Part shown: in pieces, positions 18,972 to 29,414 of the stretch
Position numbering within the stretch: position 1 is the stretch's first letter
How the letters are laid out: the number at the start of each line of letters is the position of its first letter
Assembly: GCA_905182585.1 (NCBI GenBank)
Contig: CAJJCC010000020.1
Location: 1 to 41,093 of the forward strand
DNA length: 41,093 bases
DNA from: an uncultured Flavobacteriales bacterium
Lineage (GTDB): Bacteria > Bacteroidota > Bacteroidia > Flavobacteriales_C > GCA-002722245
Direction of reading: 5' to 3'
The notes under the pieces: generated by a model
The model's input: the letters and a program-made list of their open reading frames with translations, nothing else
Database searches by the model: none
What the model was told of the DNA's origin: nothing
Position numbers and translations under genes: made by a program

Positions 18972-20225
18972 TTACAATTCATACATCAAAACAGGATTCT
19001 CAAGAATCTGCTTAAATGTTAAAAGGAATGCAGCTCCTACAGCTCCATCAACAGCTCTATGATCACATGATAAAGTTACCTTCATTACGTTTCCAGGAAC
19101 AATTTCGTTGTTTTTAACAACAGGAACTTGCTTAATACCACCTATTGCCATAATAGCAGCATCTGGTGAATTGATAATTGAAGTAAATGATTCAATTCCA
19201 AACATCCCTAAATTAGATACGGTAAAAGTTGAACCAGCCCAATCATCTGGTGTTAATTTATTATCTTTTGCTCTAACTGAATAGTCTTTAACTTCTGCAG
19301 AAATATCTTGTAAAGACTTCTGATCAGCAAAACGAACTACAGGAACCAATAAGCCATTTTCAACAGCCATAGCAACTCCAATATGAACATGATCATTATA
19401 CCTTACTCTATCTCCTAAAAATGAACAGTTAACTCCAGGATGTTTCTTTAATGCTTTAGCTGTTGCCTTGAGCACCATATCGTTAAAGGAAACCTTAGTT
19501 CCTTTAGCTTCTATAATAGCCTTACGAGCAGCCATTGCGTTATCCATATCGATAGACTGAGTCAAGTAAAAATGTGGTGCGCTAAATTTAGATTCTGATA
19601 AACGCTGTCCGATTACCTTTCTCATAGAATTTAACCCTTCTTCATAGAAACTCTCAGTTGTGTTAACAACTCCTCCAGGAATAAAGTTCTCTATATCTCT
19701 TTTTACTATTCTTCCTCCATCTCCTGATCCAGGAACTTGAGATAATGGAATGTTTTTTTCTTCTGCTAATTTTCTAGCTAATGGCGAGGCCACTATTTTA
19801 CCATCGTTCAAAACAACAGGAGCTGATGAAGCAGCCTTTGGAGCTGAGCTTGCAACTGGTGCAGAAACAGCTTTTGGAGAAGGTGCTTTTGGAGCAACAG
19901 GTGCATCAGCTTTTGGAGCCTCTTCTACCTTTTCGCTTTCAGCAGCTTTCTTCTTAGCCTCTTCTAAAATGGCAGCAACGTCTTCACCCTCTTCACCTAA
20001 AATGGCAAGAATTGAGTCAACTGGAGCAGTCGCTCCTGCTTCTATTCCAATATGAAGTAAAACTCCTTCTTGAAAAGATTCAAACTCCATAGTAGCTTTA
20101 TCAGACTCTATTTCAGCCAATAAATCTCCATTTTCAACCTTATCTCCAACTTTCTTATGCCATTCAGCTACGACTCCATCAGTCATCGTATCACTTAATT
20201 TAGGCATTAAAACTATTTCAGCCAT
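18972..20225 (-). CDS. pdhC: Pyruvate dehydrogenase complex E2 (dihydrolipoamide acetyltransferase)
   Basis: Lipoyl domain '..GDLLAEIESDKATMEFESF', Ala/Pro linker, peripheral-subunit-binding domain 'ASPLARKLAEEKNIPLSQVPGSGDGGRIVKRDIE', catalytic 'SCDHRAVDGAVGAAFL'. Confidence 0.95.
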   Translation of the reverse strand: MAEIVLMPKLSDTMTDGVVAEWHKKVGDKVENGDLLAEIESDKATMEFESFQEGVLLHIGIEAGATAPVDSILAILGEEGEDVAAILEEAKKKAAESEKVEEAPKADAPVAPKAPSPKAVSAPVASSAPKAASSAPVVLNDGKIVASPLARKLAEEKNIPLSQVPGSGDGGRIVKRDIENFIPGGVVNTTESFYEEGLNSMRKVIGQRLSESKFSAPHFYLTQSIDMDNAMAARKAIIEAKGTKVSFNDMVLKATAKALKKHPGVNCSFLGDRVRYNDHVHIGVAMAVENGLLVPVVRFADQKSLQDISAEVKDYSVRAKDNKLTPDDWAGSTFTVSNLGMFGIESFTSIINSPDAAIMAIGGIKQVPVVKNNEIVPGNVMKVTLSCDHRAVDGAVGAAFLLTFKQILENPVLMYEL

Positions 20226-20251
20226 AATTGCTAATTCTTTTATTTAGTTTT

Positions 20252-21262
20252 CTAAATTTCTTTAATGAATGGGTAATCTTCTTGAGCGTAGATACCGTCG
20301 TAAATATCGTCTGCTGTAGGGAACTCTCCAGCTTCAGCAAATTCAACACACTCTTCAATAGTTTGTTTTATTTTTGCCTCAATTGCTTTCAATTCATCTT
20401 CAGAAGCGTAATTATTCTCATGGATTGTAGAAAGCACCGATGCAATCGGATCTCTATCCTTATAAGAATTTAATTCTTCTTTAGTTCTATATTTTGCAGG
20501 ATCAGACATAGAATGCCCCTTATATCTATAAGTTCTAATTTCCAACAAAGTCGGTCCGTCACCATTTCTTGCTCTTTCAACAGCTTCTTCAAATGCATCA
20601 GCACAATCTTCAACACTCATTCCGTTTACTGCGAAAGAAGGCATTTCGTAAGCATGACCTAATTTAAATAATTCAGTAACGTTAGAAGTTCTTTCGACAG
20701 AGGTACCCATAGCGTACATGTTGTTTTCTATCACGAAAATTGAAGGTAACTTCCAAGTCATTGCCATATTTAATGCTTCATGGAATGCTCCCTGACGAAC
20801 AGCGCCATCACCCATTAAACAAATATTGACATTCTTTGTTCCTTTATATTTTTCGGCAAAGGCAATACCGGCACCTAAAGGAATGTGTCCTCCAACAATT
20901 CCATGCCCTCCAAAGAAACCTTTTTCTTTATCAAACATGTGCATAGACCCACCTCTCCCTTTTGAAATACCAGACGTTTTACCAAAAAGCTCAGCCATAA
21001 TAATCTTAGGGTCAGTTCCTCTTCCGATTGGTTGACAATGATCACGATAAGTCGTAATAACACTATCTCCTTTACCTAAAACAGTTTCGTACCCAGCAAC
21101 AATTGCTTCTTGACCAATGTATAAATGACAGAAGCCACGAATCTTTTGTTGAATATAAGAAGCAGAGGCTTTTTCCTCAAACTTGCGGTATAAAAGCATT
21201 TCTTCATACCATTTTAAGTACTGCTCTTTCGAGTACTTTTTAGACTTAAGATCTTTTGACAT
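20252..21262 (-). CDS. pdhA: Pyruvate dehydrogenase E1 component, alpha subunit
   Basis: 'MLLYRKFEEKASASYIQQKIRGFCHLYIGQEA', 'GRGGSMHMF', ThDP motif 'LMGDGAVRQGAFHEALNMA', 'YRYKGHSMSDPAKYRTKEE'. Confidence 0.96.
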   Translation of the reverse strand: MSKDLKSKKYSKEQYLKWYEEMLLYRKFEEKASASYIQQKIRGFCHLYIGQEAIVAGYETVLGKGDSVITTYRDHCQPIGRGTDPKIIMAELFGKTSGISKGRGGSMHMFDKEKGFFGGHGIVGGHIPLGAGIAFAEKYKGTKNVNICLMGDGAVRQGAFHEALNMAMTWKLPSIFVIENNMYAMGTSVERTSNVTELFKLGHAYEMPSFAVNGMSVEDCADAFEEAVERARNGDGPTLLEIRTYRYKGHSMSDPAKYRTKEELNSYKDRDPIASVLSTIHENNYASEDELKAIEAKIKQTIEECVEFAEAGEFPTADDIYDGIYAQEDYPFIKEI

Positions 21263-21536
21263 AAAATGAATTATTTTATTCTATTTACAAAAGTAATAAA
21301 GTCCGCTTTAATATACGATACATAAATAGTTTTTTCGTCGAATTAAAAATTAACAATTCACCGTACAAAAGAAGATAAAAGTAATTAACAGCGACAACAG
21401 AAACACTAAACAACTAACATACAACAACATACAAATAAAGCGGGAATTATAGAGAGTTCTTTAATCCGACGAGAAAATATACACTATTCAAAGGATTTTT
21501 CAGGAAATTTATTTATCCGCTTATTTCAACCAAAAC

Positions 21537-22802
21537 TTACAAGAAATCAACTACTTTTTCAAGTTCAATACTTCGAGAACCTTTGATTAAAATTTGAGTT
21601 TTTGAAATGCTTTTTAAAAATCCATCTTTAATTAAATCATTAACAGACTCAAAAACAATTACCTTTTCACTCTTTATTGACATGAACTCATCGCCAACAA
21701 AAACAGAATTTTCGTCACTTAATTTTGCTAAAATAAGCTCATGTTCTTTTTTCGAAATATCCCCAAGTTCTTTCATACTACCAATGATAAAAAGTTTACC
21801 GCCGGACATAGACAATAATTCATCAATTGCTAAATTTAAACTTGAAGGATTAGCATTGTAAGCATCTAATATTAAATGATTACCTCTTTCGGTAATTTTT
21901 AATTGACTCCTATTATTCCTTGGTTTATAGTTTTCTATTGATTTCTTAGAATCCTCATATGGAACTTGAAATTTTTGTCCTACAGCAAGAGCAGTTAAAA
22001 CATTCCTCCCATTGTATTTGCCAAAAAGGTTCGTTTTAAGGGACCCATTATTTATTATCATCTCTAATTGATATGATTTATCAATTACATCAAAGTCAAG
22101 ACCAGTCCCCTTTCCATATTCTATTACATGAGAGTAGTTACGAGTTAGAGCGATCAGATATTCCTCACTCTTATTAACAAATAAAATGCCTTCTTTATCA
22201 ATTATATAGTCATATAATTCAGTCTTTGTTTTAATAATTCCTTGAGCACTGCCAAACCCCTCAATATGTGCAGTACCAATATTTGTAATTAATCCGTAAT
22301 TAGGATCAGCAATTTCACAAAGCTCTAATATATCTCCAGGCTTATTTGCTCCCATCTCTATTATTGCAAAATCATGTTCTTTCCTTAACCTCAATAATGT
22401 TAAAGGCACACCTATATGATTATTTAAATTACCGAGAGTATAAAGCAAATTAAATTTCATTGATAGAGAACAGGCTAGCAATTCTTTTGTCGTTGTCTTC
22501 CCGTTTGTACCTGTTATAGCTAAAACAGGAATCTTAAATTGACTCCTATGATAATTTGCTAATTCTTGCAGAGCAATTAAAGTATTCTCAACATAAATAA
22601 CATTCTCTTTCTCTTTATTCTTTGGATTGTCTGAAACAGCCATTTTACAACCATTTTCAATTGCTAGGTAAATAAATTTGTTGCCGTCAAAATTACCTCC
22701 ACTTAAGGCAAAAAATAAAGAATTATTTTCTATCGATCTTGTATCTGTACAAATATTTTGACCACATTTATTAAAAGCCGAATAGAGTTGCTGAATATCC
22801 AT
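21537..22802 (-). CDS. murF: UDP-N-acetylmuramoyl-tripeptide--D-alanyl-D-alanine ligase
   Basis: 'VLAITGTNGKTTTKELLA', 'GNLNNHIGVPLTLLRLRKEHDFAIIEMGAN', 'ILDAYNANPSSLNLAI'. Confidence 0.95.
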   Translation of the reverse strand: MDIQQLYSAFNKCGQNICTDTRSIENNSLFFALSGGNFDGNKFIYLAIENGCKMAVSDNPKNKEKENVIYVENTLIALQELANYHRSQFKIPVLAITGTNGKTTTKELLACSLSMKFNLLYTLGNLNNHIGVPLTLLRLRKEHDFAIIEMGANKPGDILELCEIADPNYGLITNIGTAHIEGFGSAQGIIKTKTELYDYIIDKEGILFVNKSEEYLIALTRNYSHVIEYGKGTGLDFDVIDKSYQLEMIINNGSLKTNLFGKYNGRNVLTALAVGQKFQVPYEDSKKSIENYKPRNNRSQLKITERGNHLILDAYNANPSSLNLAIDELLSMSGGKLFIIGSMKELGDISKKEHELILAKLSDENSVFVGDEFMSIKSEKVIVFESVNDLIKDGFLKSISKTQILIKGSRSIELEKVVDFL

Positions 22803-22815
22803 ATCATAAAAATAA

Positions 22816-22845
22816 AAAAGCCCTCTGATAAATCAGAAGGCTTTT
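22816..22845 (-). terminator. Terminator-like hairpin between gldJ and murF
   Basis: AAAAAGCCCTCTGA-TAAA-TCAGAAGGCTTTT: stem with one mismatch, T-tract on the minus strand. Confidence 0.75.
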
Positions 22846-22864
22846 AAAATAAGTTTTCACTATT

Positions 22865-24352
22865 TTATTCCCAGGCAGTTGGACTACCAACTCTATGCAT
22901 TGCACAACGGAAACCTAAATTATCTTGATCTTGATCCTCATCAAGAAATCTTCTTGATCCTGGAGCCATCCAGTAAACTCTATCTTTCCAATTTCCACCT
23001 TTGTAGACTCTAGTTCTATTTGATTGTAAAGAATGTGTTGCTGTTTCATACATCAATTTCCCTACTGATGCAGTAGCTTTCGCTCCGTCGTTATAGAAAA
23101 CAGAGGAAGAAAATTCACCATCTAAGAAATCGATATTTTGAGATTTCTTATAATTTCTCCTTTTCTCTAATTCATCCTCAGGATTCTTAATATCAACACC
23201 TCTCATAACCATTTTCCCTAAGGAATCTTTCTCTAAGTAATAACCATCTACATCTTTCTCATAGGTTTCAAAAACATTACCTCTAAAAGATCTAAATTCG
23301 TTGTTATCCTCAAGTGAAAGTGGTCTATAAACATCCATTACCCATTCAGAAACATTACCTGCCATTTGGTATAAACCATAATCATTTGGCCAATAAGATC
23401 TAACTGGAGCAGTGATATCAGCGGCATCATTCAAACGAGACGCAACACCCATATAATCTCCCTTAGCTCTTGTAATGTTGGCCATCATTTCTCCTTGCCA
23501 AGTATCATCTTTATTACGAACCCAATGTCCATTCCAAGGATAAATCCTTCTATCTAAGATTCTTTCGTCAATTGTATTCCCAATTAAACCTAAAGCAGCA
23601 AACTCCCACTCTGACTCAGTTGGTAAACGGTAACGAGGTAAAAGAATACCATCTTCAACTCTAACTTTTCTAAATTCATTGTTAGGATTAAGGTCAATCA
23701 TTTCATCCTTAACCAAACCTTCATACTGTCCTTTCAAATAAGTATCAAGGTTAAAGTTATCTTCATTTGCCTGATTAGGATTTATTTTAAGAATTCCTTC
23801 TCTAATTAAAATCCACTCATTAACTCTATCCGTACGCCAAACTGCATAATCAGTAGCTTGTAACCAAGTTACTCCAACTACTGGATATTCAGAATAAGCA
23901 GGATGTCTATAATATAGTTCAACATAAGGTTTAGTGAAGGATAATTCATCTCTCCAAGCTAATGTATCTGGTAAAGCATTTACAAACACTTGTGGATAAT
24001 CAGCTCCATATACTCTTCTCAACCAATGAACATATTCTCTCCAATCAACGTTTCTAATTTCTGTTTCATCAAGATAAAAGGAAGAAACTGATTGAGTTCT
24101 GGGAACATTGTTCCATTGGTGAACAACATCTTGTTCTATAGCACCCATGGTAAAACGACCACCTTCAACTAAAATTAAGCCAGGCCCAGTTTCTTGCTCG
24201 TAGAAAGGAACAACTTCAAATCCACCGTTTTTAGGAGTATTCACACCCCATCCAGTTGTACCTGAAACTTCTTTTCGACATGAACTTAATAATACAGTCC
24301 CAATCAACATTAATACACCAACTTTGAAGCACTTTGCAATCAACTTTTTCAT
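22865..24352 (-). CDS. gldJ: Gliding motility lipoprotein GldJ (SUMF1/FGE-type fold)
   Basis: Lipoprotein signal 'LLSSCRKEVSGTTGWGVNTPKNGGFEV'. 'GGRFTMGAIEQDVVHQWNNVPRTQSVSSFYLDETEIRNVDWREYVHWL', 'MAGNVSEWVMDVYRP', 'VYKGGNWKDRVYWMAPGSRRFLDEDQDQDNLGFRCAM'. Adjacent to murF and a porP-like gene. Confidence 0.93.
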   Translation of the reverse strand: MKKLIAKCFKVGVLMLIGTVLLSSCRKEVSGTTGWGVNTPKNGGFEVVPFYEQETGPGLILVEGGRFTMGAIEQDVVHQWNNVPRTQSVSSFYLDETEIRNVDWREYVHWLRRVYGADYPQVFVNALPDTLAWRDELSFTKPYVELYYRHPAYSEYPVVGVTWLQATDYAVWRTDRVNEWILIREGILKINPNQANEDNFNLDTYLKGQYEGLVKDEMIDLNPNNEFRKVRVEDGILLPRYRLPTESEWEFAALGLIGNTIDERILDRRIYPWNGHWVRNKDDTWQGEMMANITRAKGDYMGVASRLNDAADITAPVRSYWPNDYGLYQMAGNVSEWVMDVYRPLSLEDNNEFRSFRGNVFETYEKDVDGYYLEKDSLGKMVMRGVDIKNPEDELEKRRNYKKSQNIDFLDGEFSSSVFYNDGAKATASVGKLMYETATHSLQSNRTRVYKGGNWKDRVYWMAPGSRRFLDEDQDQDNLGFRCAMHRVGSPTAWE

Positions 24353-24432
24353 AATAGTAATAAGTTTACTTACAATTAATAACGCTTTTTTTCAAAAACG
24401 TAACAAATTAAACACAGCTTTTATTTCACACA

Positions 24433-25443
24433 TTAAAAGGAAGGACAACTCACAGGAGTAAATTTCTTCTTTTTCGGTCTACAGTTAAACTGAAAAGTCA
24501 TCGACAACTCATGAGAACCTGCACTAGCATTACTTAGTTTGGATATTGTCACATCATAACTATAACCAAATCTAAAATTAGTAGTTTGTAATCCTACTAA
24601 CACAATGAATGCATCTTCGTTTCTATACCAAAGACCTCCTACTATTGGACCCTTTGTAACGTATACTCCAAGGTTTAACTGTTGAAAATCTTGTTGTTTT
24701 TGATATAAAATATTTGGAGAAATTGAACTTTCTGGCAAAGTATTTGGATTTCTTCTTCTTCTTCTTTTATGCCTAGTACTTGCTGAACCAATTGGAATTA
24801 TTGCTCCAGTATGTGCAGTTATTTTCATCGGTAAAGGACTTGATCCTTGAGAAATGAAAGCTTCATCTGGTTCAAGTAAGTGATGAACAGCACCACCAAT
24901 AAAGAATGATGAACTATATCCTAAAATACCTGCTGAAAAATCAACATTCGTAACTGTTCTATTTGGGTTCTGTTCGTTTGTTTGACTAATAAACCCAAGT
25001 TTATTATCAATCATATCGCCAAAAGTTAGTTTAGTCCAATCAACACTTTTTTGAGCAAATGCCGCTTGAACACCTGCTTTAACAGAGAAACTATTTGTTA
25101 CAGGTAAATAATAGGAATACATCACAGATGCGTTTGTTGTATTTATAGTCCCATCACCTGCTTGGTCATTAGTAACCAAAATACCTAAACCACCTGACAT
25201 TGCGTCTACATGCTGATCGTACGAAGCGCTGTAGGTAATGTATGTTCTGGTAATACCAGGCCACTGATTCCTATAATTCATTACCATCCTTGGACACCTA
25301 GAACTACCAGCAAAAGCGGGATTTAAATACAAAGGGTTAGCGTAAAACTGCGTAAATTCAGGATCCTGAGCTTGAGCTCCACCGTTTAAAAAAACGGTTC
25401 CAAATACTGCTACACATGTTAAAAGCAAGATTCTCTTAGCCAT
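24433..25443 (-). CDS. PorP/SprF family type IX secretion system membrane protein
   Basis: 'QDPEFTQFYANPLYLNPAFAGSSRCPRMVMNYRNQWPG...TYSASYDQHVDAMSGGLGILVTNDQAG' and C-terminal 'HELSMTFQFNCRPKKKK'. Confidence 0.95.
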   Translation of the reverse strand: MAKRILLLTCVAVFGTVFLNGGAQAQDPEFTQFYANPLYLNPAFAGSSRCPRMVMNYRNQWPGITRTYITYSASYDQHVDAMSGGLGILVTNDQAGDGTINTTNASVMYSYYLPVTNSFSVKAGVQAAFAQKSVDWTKLTFGDMIDNKLGFISQTNEQNPNRTVTNVDFSAGILGYSSSFFIGGAVHHLLEPDEAFISQGSSPLPMKITAHTGAIIPIGSASTRHKRRRRRNPNTLPESSISPNILYQKQQDFQQLNLGVYVTKGPIVGGLWYRNEDAFIVLVGLQTTNFRFGYSYDVTISKLSNASAGSHELSMTFQFNCRPKKKKFTPVSCPSF

Positions 25444-25610
25444 ACTTAAAACTTTTCAATTTACAATATTAATGAATATTTGCTTAAATATACAATTCAC
25501 TGCTATCATACATCATATTTCTTAAAACTATTTAATGTTAAAAAAGTAACATCGAATACAATTAGTTCAATTAAATCCCTTAAATTTAATAGGACTAATT
25601 TATTTTTTTA

Positions 25611-28600
25611 ATGCGTCGTTTCCTAACATACACCCTGATTTTATTTGAATTTACTTTATTTGCGGGTAATGCAACCGTCTCATTTGATTTTAAAAATTAC
25701 AGCATATCTGAATTGAACCCTGACAAAATGGTGTTACACTTCAGTCAAGCTCAATATACTGAAGACTATATCCCGTTTCTTCAAAAAGTTCTGTATCAAA
25801 ATTTAACCAAAACCTACTCTATTACATCTTTGATAACGAAAAACTGCTCGTATTTCGAGAGGGAATTATTAAAAGAATTACAAGACACAGCTCCAAAAGT
25901 TACAATTACTAGTGGTGTCGCTAACGGGAAATTCAATAGCCACATCAGTGTTTCTCCGTTTTTTATAGAATCAGGTAACTATAAAAAAATAACATCGATT
26001 TCTATTAGCGTGCCAATCGCTGAAACTTCCAATATAACTTTTCGGGAATTCACTACGGTAGCGAGTTCTATTTTGTCTTCTGGAAATTGGTATAAGTTTA
26101 AAATTCCTGAATCAGGAATTTACTCAATTTCATTTGCAGAGTTAAATAATTTAGGCATTCTTCAAAACGAAATTAACCGTTCAAAAATCAGTGTATGGAG
26201 TAACAAATCTGACATGCTTCCCCTCCAAGTTGGCGAAGATGCTATGGATGACCTCGTTCAACTACCACTCAAATTTGAAAACCTAAATGACAATTTATTT
26301 TCGGAAAACAGTAAATTTCATTTTTACGCGGAAGCTGGAGCAAAAAGGACATTTAACGAATCTAATCAAGGATTTCAAGATGAAACCAACCTTTATTCCG
26401 ATACAAATTTTGTTTTCCTTAATGTTAGCAGTTTAGCGTCAAAAGAAATAGTTAGCACTAACTTAACTCTACCTACAAACATTAGATATGATTATATTAA
26501 ATTTCAACACCATGAAAATGAATGGTTGAATTTTATAAAGAGTGGGAAAAATTGGGTTGGAGAGCAATTTTCAGAAAACACCTTATCCTTTCCTTTCGCA
26601 TATTATCGTCCGATTTCAACACCTGAAAAAGTAAGTATTCATTATTCTGTGTGCGCACGAAGTTTTAACTATGGCACGAATAAAATATCATTAATCCTCA
26701 ATAAGGACACTATTAAAACTTCTCAAATAAGTAAAGTAAGTAGTGTTTATTACAATGATTATGTGAAGTTTTCTAATAACAACGTGGCTTATGGATCTAC
26801 TATACAAAGTGACAGTATTACACTTGACTTCCATTATCATCAATTGAATAATCAACTTGCGTGGCTAGACTACTTCAACATTAACTCTACTGAAAGAATT
26901 GTAGCTAGGGAAAATCAATTCCAATTTAAGCTTACCGAACCGGTATTTAAAATAGAAAGTGTAAACGTTAAATGTAACCTTGACATCCAATCTATATGGG
27001 ATGTCACTTATATTGATAACGTTACAGAACTTGCTATTGAGCCAAATGATACTGGTTTTATTTTTAATTACTTTTCTGATACAATCAGAAGCTTCATTAA
27101 TTTCAATTCATCACATTCATTGACTCCTGTTTTTGAAAGTATAATTCCTAATCAAAACCTTCATGCTAAAAATTCATCAAATTATTTAATTGTAACAACA
27201 CCTGAGTTTGAATCTCAAGCGAGGAGATTGATAGACTTACATAAAAGAAAGGATAACCTAACTGGTCAACTTGCATTTACAAAGGACATATATAATGAAT
27301 TCTCTACAGGAAGACCTGAAGCTACAGCAATTAGAAACTTTATAAAGTTGATTTATCAAAAAGGCTTAAACACATCTGACTCTTTAAAATATGTTTTACT
27401 TCTAGGAGATGGTAGTTACGACTCAAAAAACAGAGTATCTAATCAGAAAAACTTTATCCCTACATTTCAATCAGACAACTCCACTAAGTTAACCAGTTCG
27501 TATGTTACTGATGACATCTATGGCTTAATGGATGCTGGTGAAGGTGAATACAAAAATGGAGATTTATTAGACTTATCTATTGGTCGGATTCCAGTTTCAT
27601 CAGGCTATGAGGCAAAAAATGTTGTGAATAAAATTTTTGAATACTATGATGAATACGACAAAAGCTCAGTTAATGAGTATGAAGCAAAACTGCTAACGTC
27701 AAAAGGTTCTTGGAAAAACAATATACTATTCATGGCGGACGATGAAGACTCTAATGAGCATATGAGACAATCTAATCATCTAACTAAATTAGTAGATACT
27801 TCTATCAAAAAACTAAATATTAAAAAGCTATTTATTGATTCCTATGAAGAAAAAAGGACGAGTAGTGGCTTCACTAATTTAGGCGCAAATACAGCAATAA
27901 AAGAAAAATTAGAAGACGGAGTATTATTAATTAATTACACTGGTCATGGCGGAGAGTTAGGTTGGACAGAAGAACAAGTTTTTACGGTTAATGATATAAA
28001 GAAAATGAAGAATCGAAATCGTCTTCCCTTATTTATGACTGCTACTTGTGAATTTAGCCGATTTGACAATCCTGAACATAAAAGTGCTGGAGAATATTTA
28101 CTAACACAAGCTCAAGGCGGAGCAATAGGTTTGTTCACTACGGTTCGTCTTGTATTTTCTATTCCTAACTTCAAACTTAACGAAACGTTTTATAAAGTAT
28201 TAGAGTCCTCTATAAACAATTCAGAAATCAGGCTTGGTGATGTCTTCAAACGAACAAAAGTAACCAACAATGGAGGTACAAACGACAGAAACTTCACGCT
28301 TTTAGGTGATCCTGCTTTGAAACTGGCATTCCCTTTAAACAATATTATTGTGGATGAAATAACTATTAACAATGAACAATCAGACACTATAAAATCGCTT
28401 AACGAAGGTGTTATTAGAGGGCATATTTCAAATGTTAACAATGATCTTCTAGAGAACTACAATGGTTGGGCCGAGGTTTTGATTTTTGACAAAGTAAAAG
28501 CCTTAGAAACATTAGATAATAACAATTCAGGATATCCATTTTCCTTTAGTACTCAAGAAGATGTTTTATTTAGAGGAAGAGCTGAAGTTATTAATGGATT

Positions 28601-29414
28601 ATTTAATGCTAAGTTTTATTTACCGAAGGACGTAAGGCAAGATTATGATTTTGGAAGGATTAGTATTTATGCTAACGACTCTATCTTAGGTGACGCTTCG
28701 GGTGTATTTGACGACATAATAATTGGGGGAACTTATTCACTTGCTCAAGAAGACAGCAAAGGACCTAGTATCGAAATATTCCTGGACGACTCTACATTTG
28801 TTTTTGGAGATAATACATCTAATACTCCACTTCTTTTTGCTGATTTAAAAGACTCTTCCGGTATTAATTTAATACCCACAGATATTGGTCGAGACATCAC
28901 ATTAATTATTGATGAAAATCCTGAATTAAACTACAACTTAAATGAATTTTATATACCCTCAAATAATACTTTTAAGGAAGGAAAAATAATTTTCCCGATA
29001 GACAAACTAAAAAATGGTAGACATTCTATGATTCTTAAGGCTTATGACAATCAAAATAATTCATCTCAGGCATATACAGAGTTTATTATAGTTGAATCGC
29101 CTGAACTTGCTTTAAATTACGTTTTAAACTACCCTAACCCCTTCTCTTCAAATACTGGGTTTTATTTTGAACATAATCAATCCGGAAATCAACTTAAAGT
29201 GATGATTCAAATTTATTCCGTTTCAGGGAAATTGGTAAAAACGATCAATACTGATGTGTCTGCTGAGAATAAAAGGATTGGTCCTATAAAATGGGATGGG
29301 AAAGATGATTTTGGAGACAATATTGGACGAGGTGTTTATATCTACAAAGTAAAAGTTCAACTTGGAAACGGAGAATCTGAAGAGGAACTTCAAAAACTTG
29401 TTTTGATTAAGTAA
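25611..29414 (+). CDS. porU: Type IX secretion system sortase PorU (gingipain C25-type)
   Basis: 1267 aa. C25 features 'LLLGDGSYDSKNR', 'VTDDIYGLMD', 'SIGRIPVSS', 'INYTGHGGELGWTEEQVF', 'PLFMTATCEFSRFDNPE', 'LLGDPALKLAFP'. C-terminal beta-domain 'YPNPFSSNTGFYFEHNQ...GRGVYIYKVKVQ'. Confidence 0.95.
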   Translation: MRRFLTYTLILFEFTLFAGNATVSFDFKNYSISELNPDKMVLHFSQAQYTEDYIPFLQKVLYQNLTKTYSITSLITKNCSYFERELLKELQDTAPKVTITSGVANGKFNSHISVSPFFIESGNYKKITSISISVPIAETSNITFREFTTVASSILSSGNWYKFKIPESGIYSISFAELNNLGILQNEINRSKISVWSNKSDMLPLQVGEDAMDDLVQLPLKFENLNDNLFSENSKFHFYAEAGAKRTFNESNQGFQDETNLYSDTNFVFLNVSSLASKEIVSTNLTLPTNIRYDYIKFQHHENEWLNFIKSGKNWVGEQFSENTLSFPFAYYRPISTPEKVSIHYSVCARSFNYGTNKISLILNKDTIKTSQISKVSSVYYNDYVKFSNNNVAYGSTIQSDSITLDFHYHQLNNQLAWLDYFNINSTERIVARENQFQFKLTEPVFKIESVNVKCNLDIQSIWDVTYIDNVTELAIEPNDTGFIFNYFSDTIRSFINFNSSHSLTPVFESIIPNQNLHAKNSSNYLIVTTPEFESQARRLIDLHKRKDNLTGQLAFTKDIYNEFSTGRPEATAIRNFIKLIYQKGLNTSDSLKYVLLLGDGSYDSKNRVSNQKNFIPTFQSDNSTKLTSSYVTDDIYGLMDAGEGEYKNGDLLDLSIGRIPVSSGYEAKNVVNKIFEYYDEYDKSSVNEYEAKLLTSKGSWKNNILFMADDEDSNEHMRQSNHLTKLVDTSIKKLNIKKLFIDSYEEKRTSSGFTNLGANTAIKEKLEDGVLLINYTGHGGELGWTEEQVFTVNDIKKMKNRNRLPLFMTATCEFSRFDNPEHKSAGEYLLTQAQGGAIGLFTTVRLVFSIPNFKLNETFYKVLESSINNSEIRLGDVFKRTKVTNNGGTNDRNFTLLGDPALKLAFPLNNIIVDEITINNEQSDTIKSLNEGVIRGHISNVNNDLLENYNGWAEVLIFDKVKALETLDNNNSGYPFSFSTQEDVLFRGRAEVINGLFNAKFYLPKDVRQDYDFGRISIYANDSILGDASGVFDDIIIGGTYSLAQEDSKGPSIEIFLDDSTFVFGDNTSNTPLLFADLKDSSGINLIPTDIGRDITLIIDENPELNYNLNEFYIPSNNTFKEGKIIFPIDKLKNGRHSMILKAYDNQNNSSQAYTEFIIVESPELALNYVLNYPNPFSSNTGFYFEHNQSGNQLKVMIQIYSVSGKLVKTINTDVSAENKRIGPIKWDGKDDFGDNIGRGVYIYKVKVQLGNGESEEELQKLVLIK

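Noticed and set aside
19750-20055. Plus-strand 101-aa Ala-rich ORF (GAFGATGASAFGASSTF...)
   Set aside because: Antisense of the Ala/Pro linker and lipoyl region of the E2 gene; a composition artefact.
18972-21262. Missing E1-beta between E1alpha and E2 as an anomaly
   Set aside because: An adjacent E1alpha-E2 pair with E1beta encoded elsewhere is, to my knowledge, common in Bacteroidota.
28190-28441. Minus-strand ORF inside porU
   Set aside because: Antisense to a strongly supported CDS; other short antisense ORFs (686-919, 8642-8839, 13688-13903, 31135-31410, 40462-40779) were rejected for the same reason.
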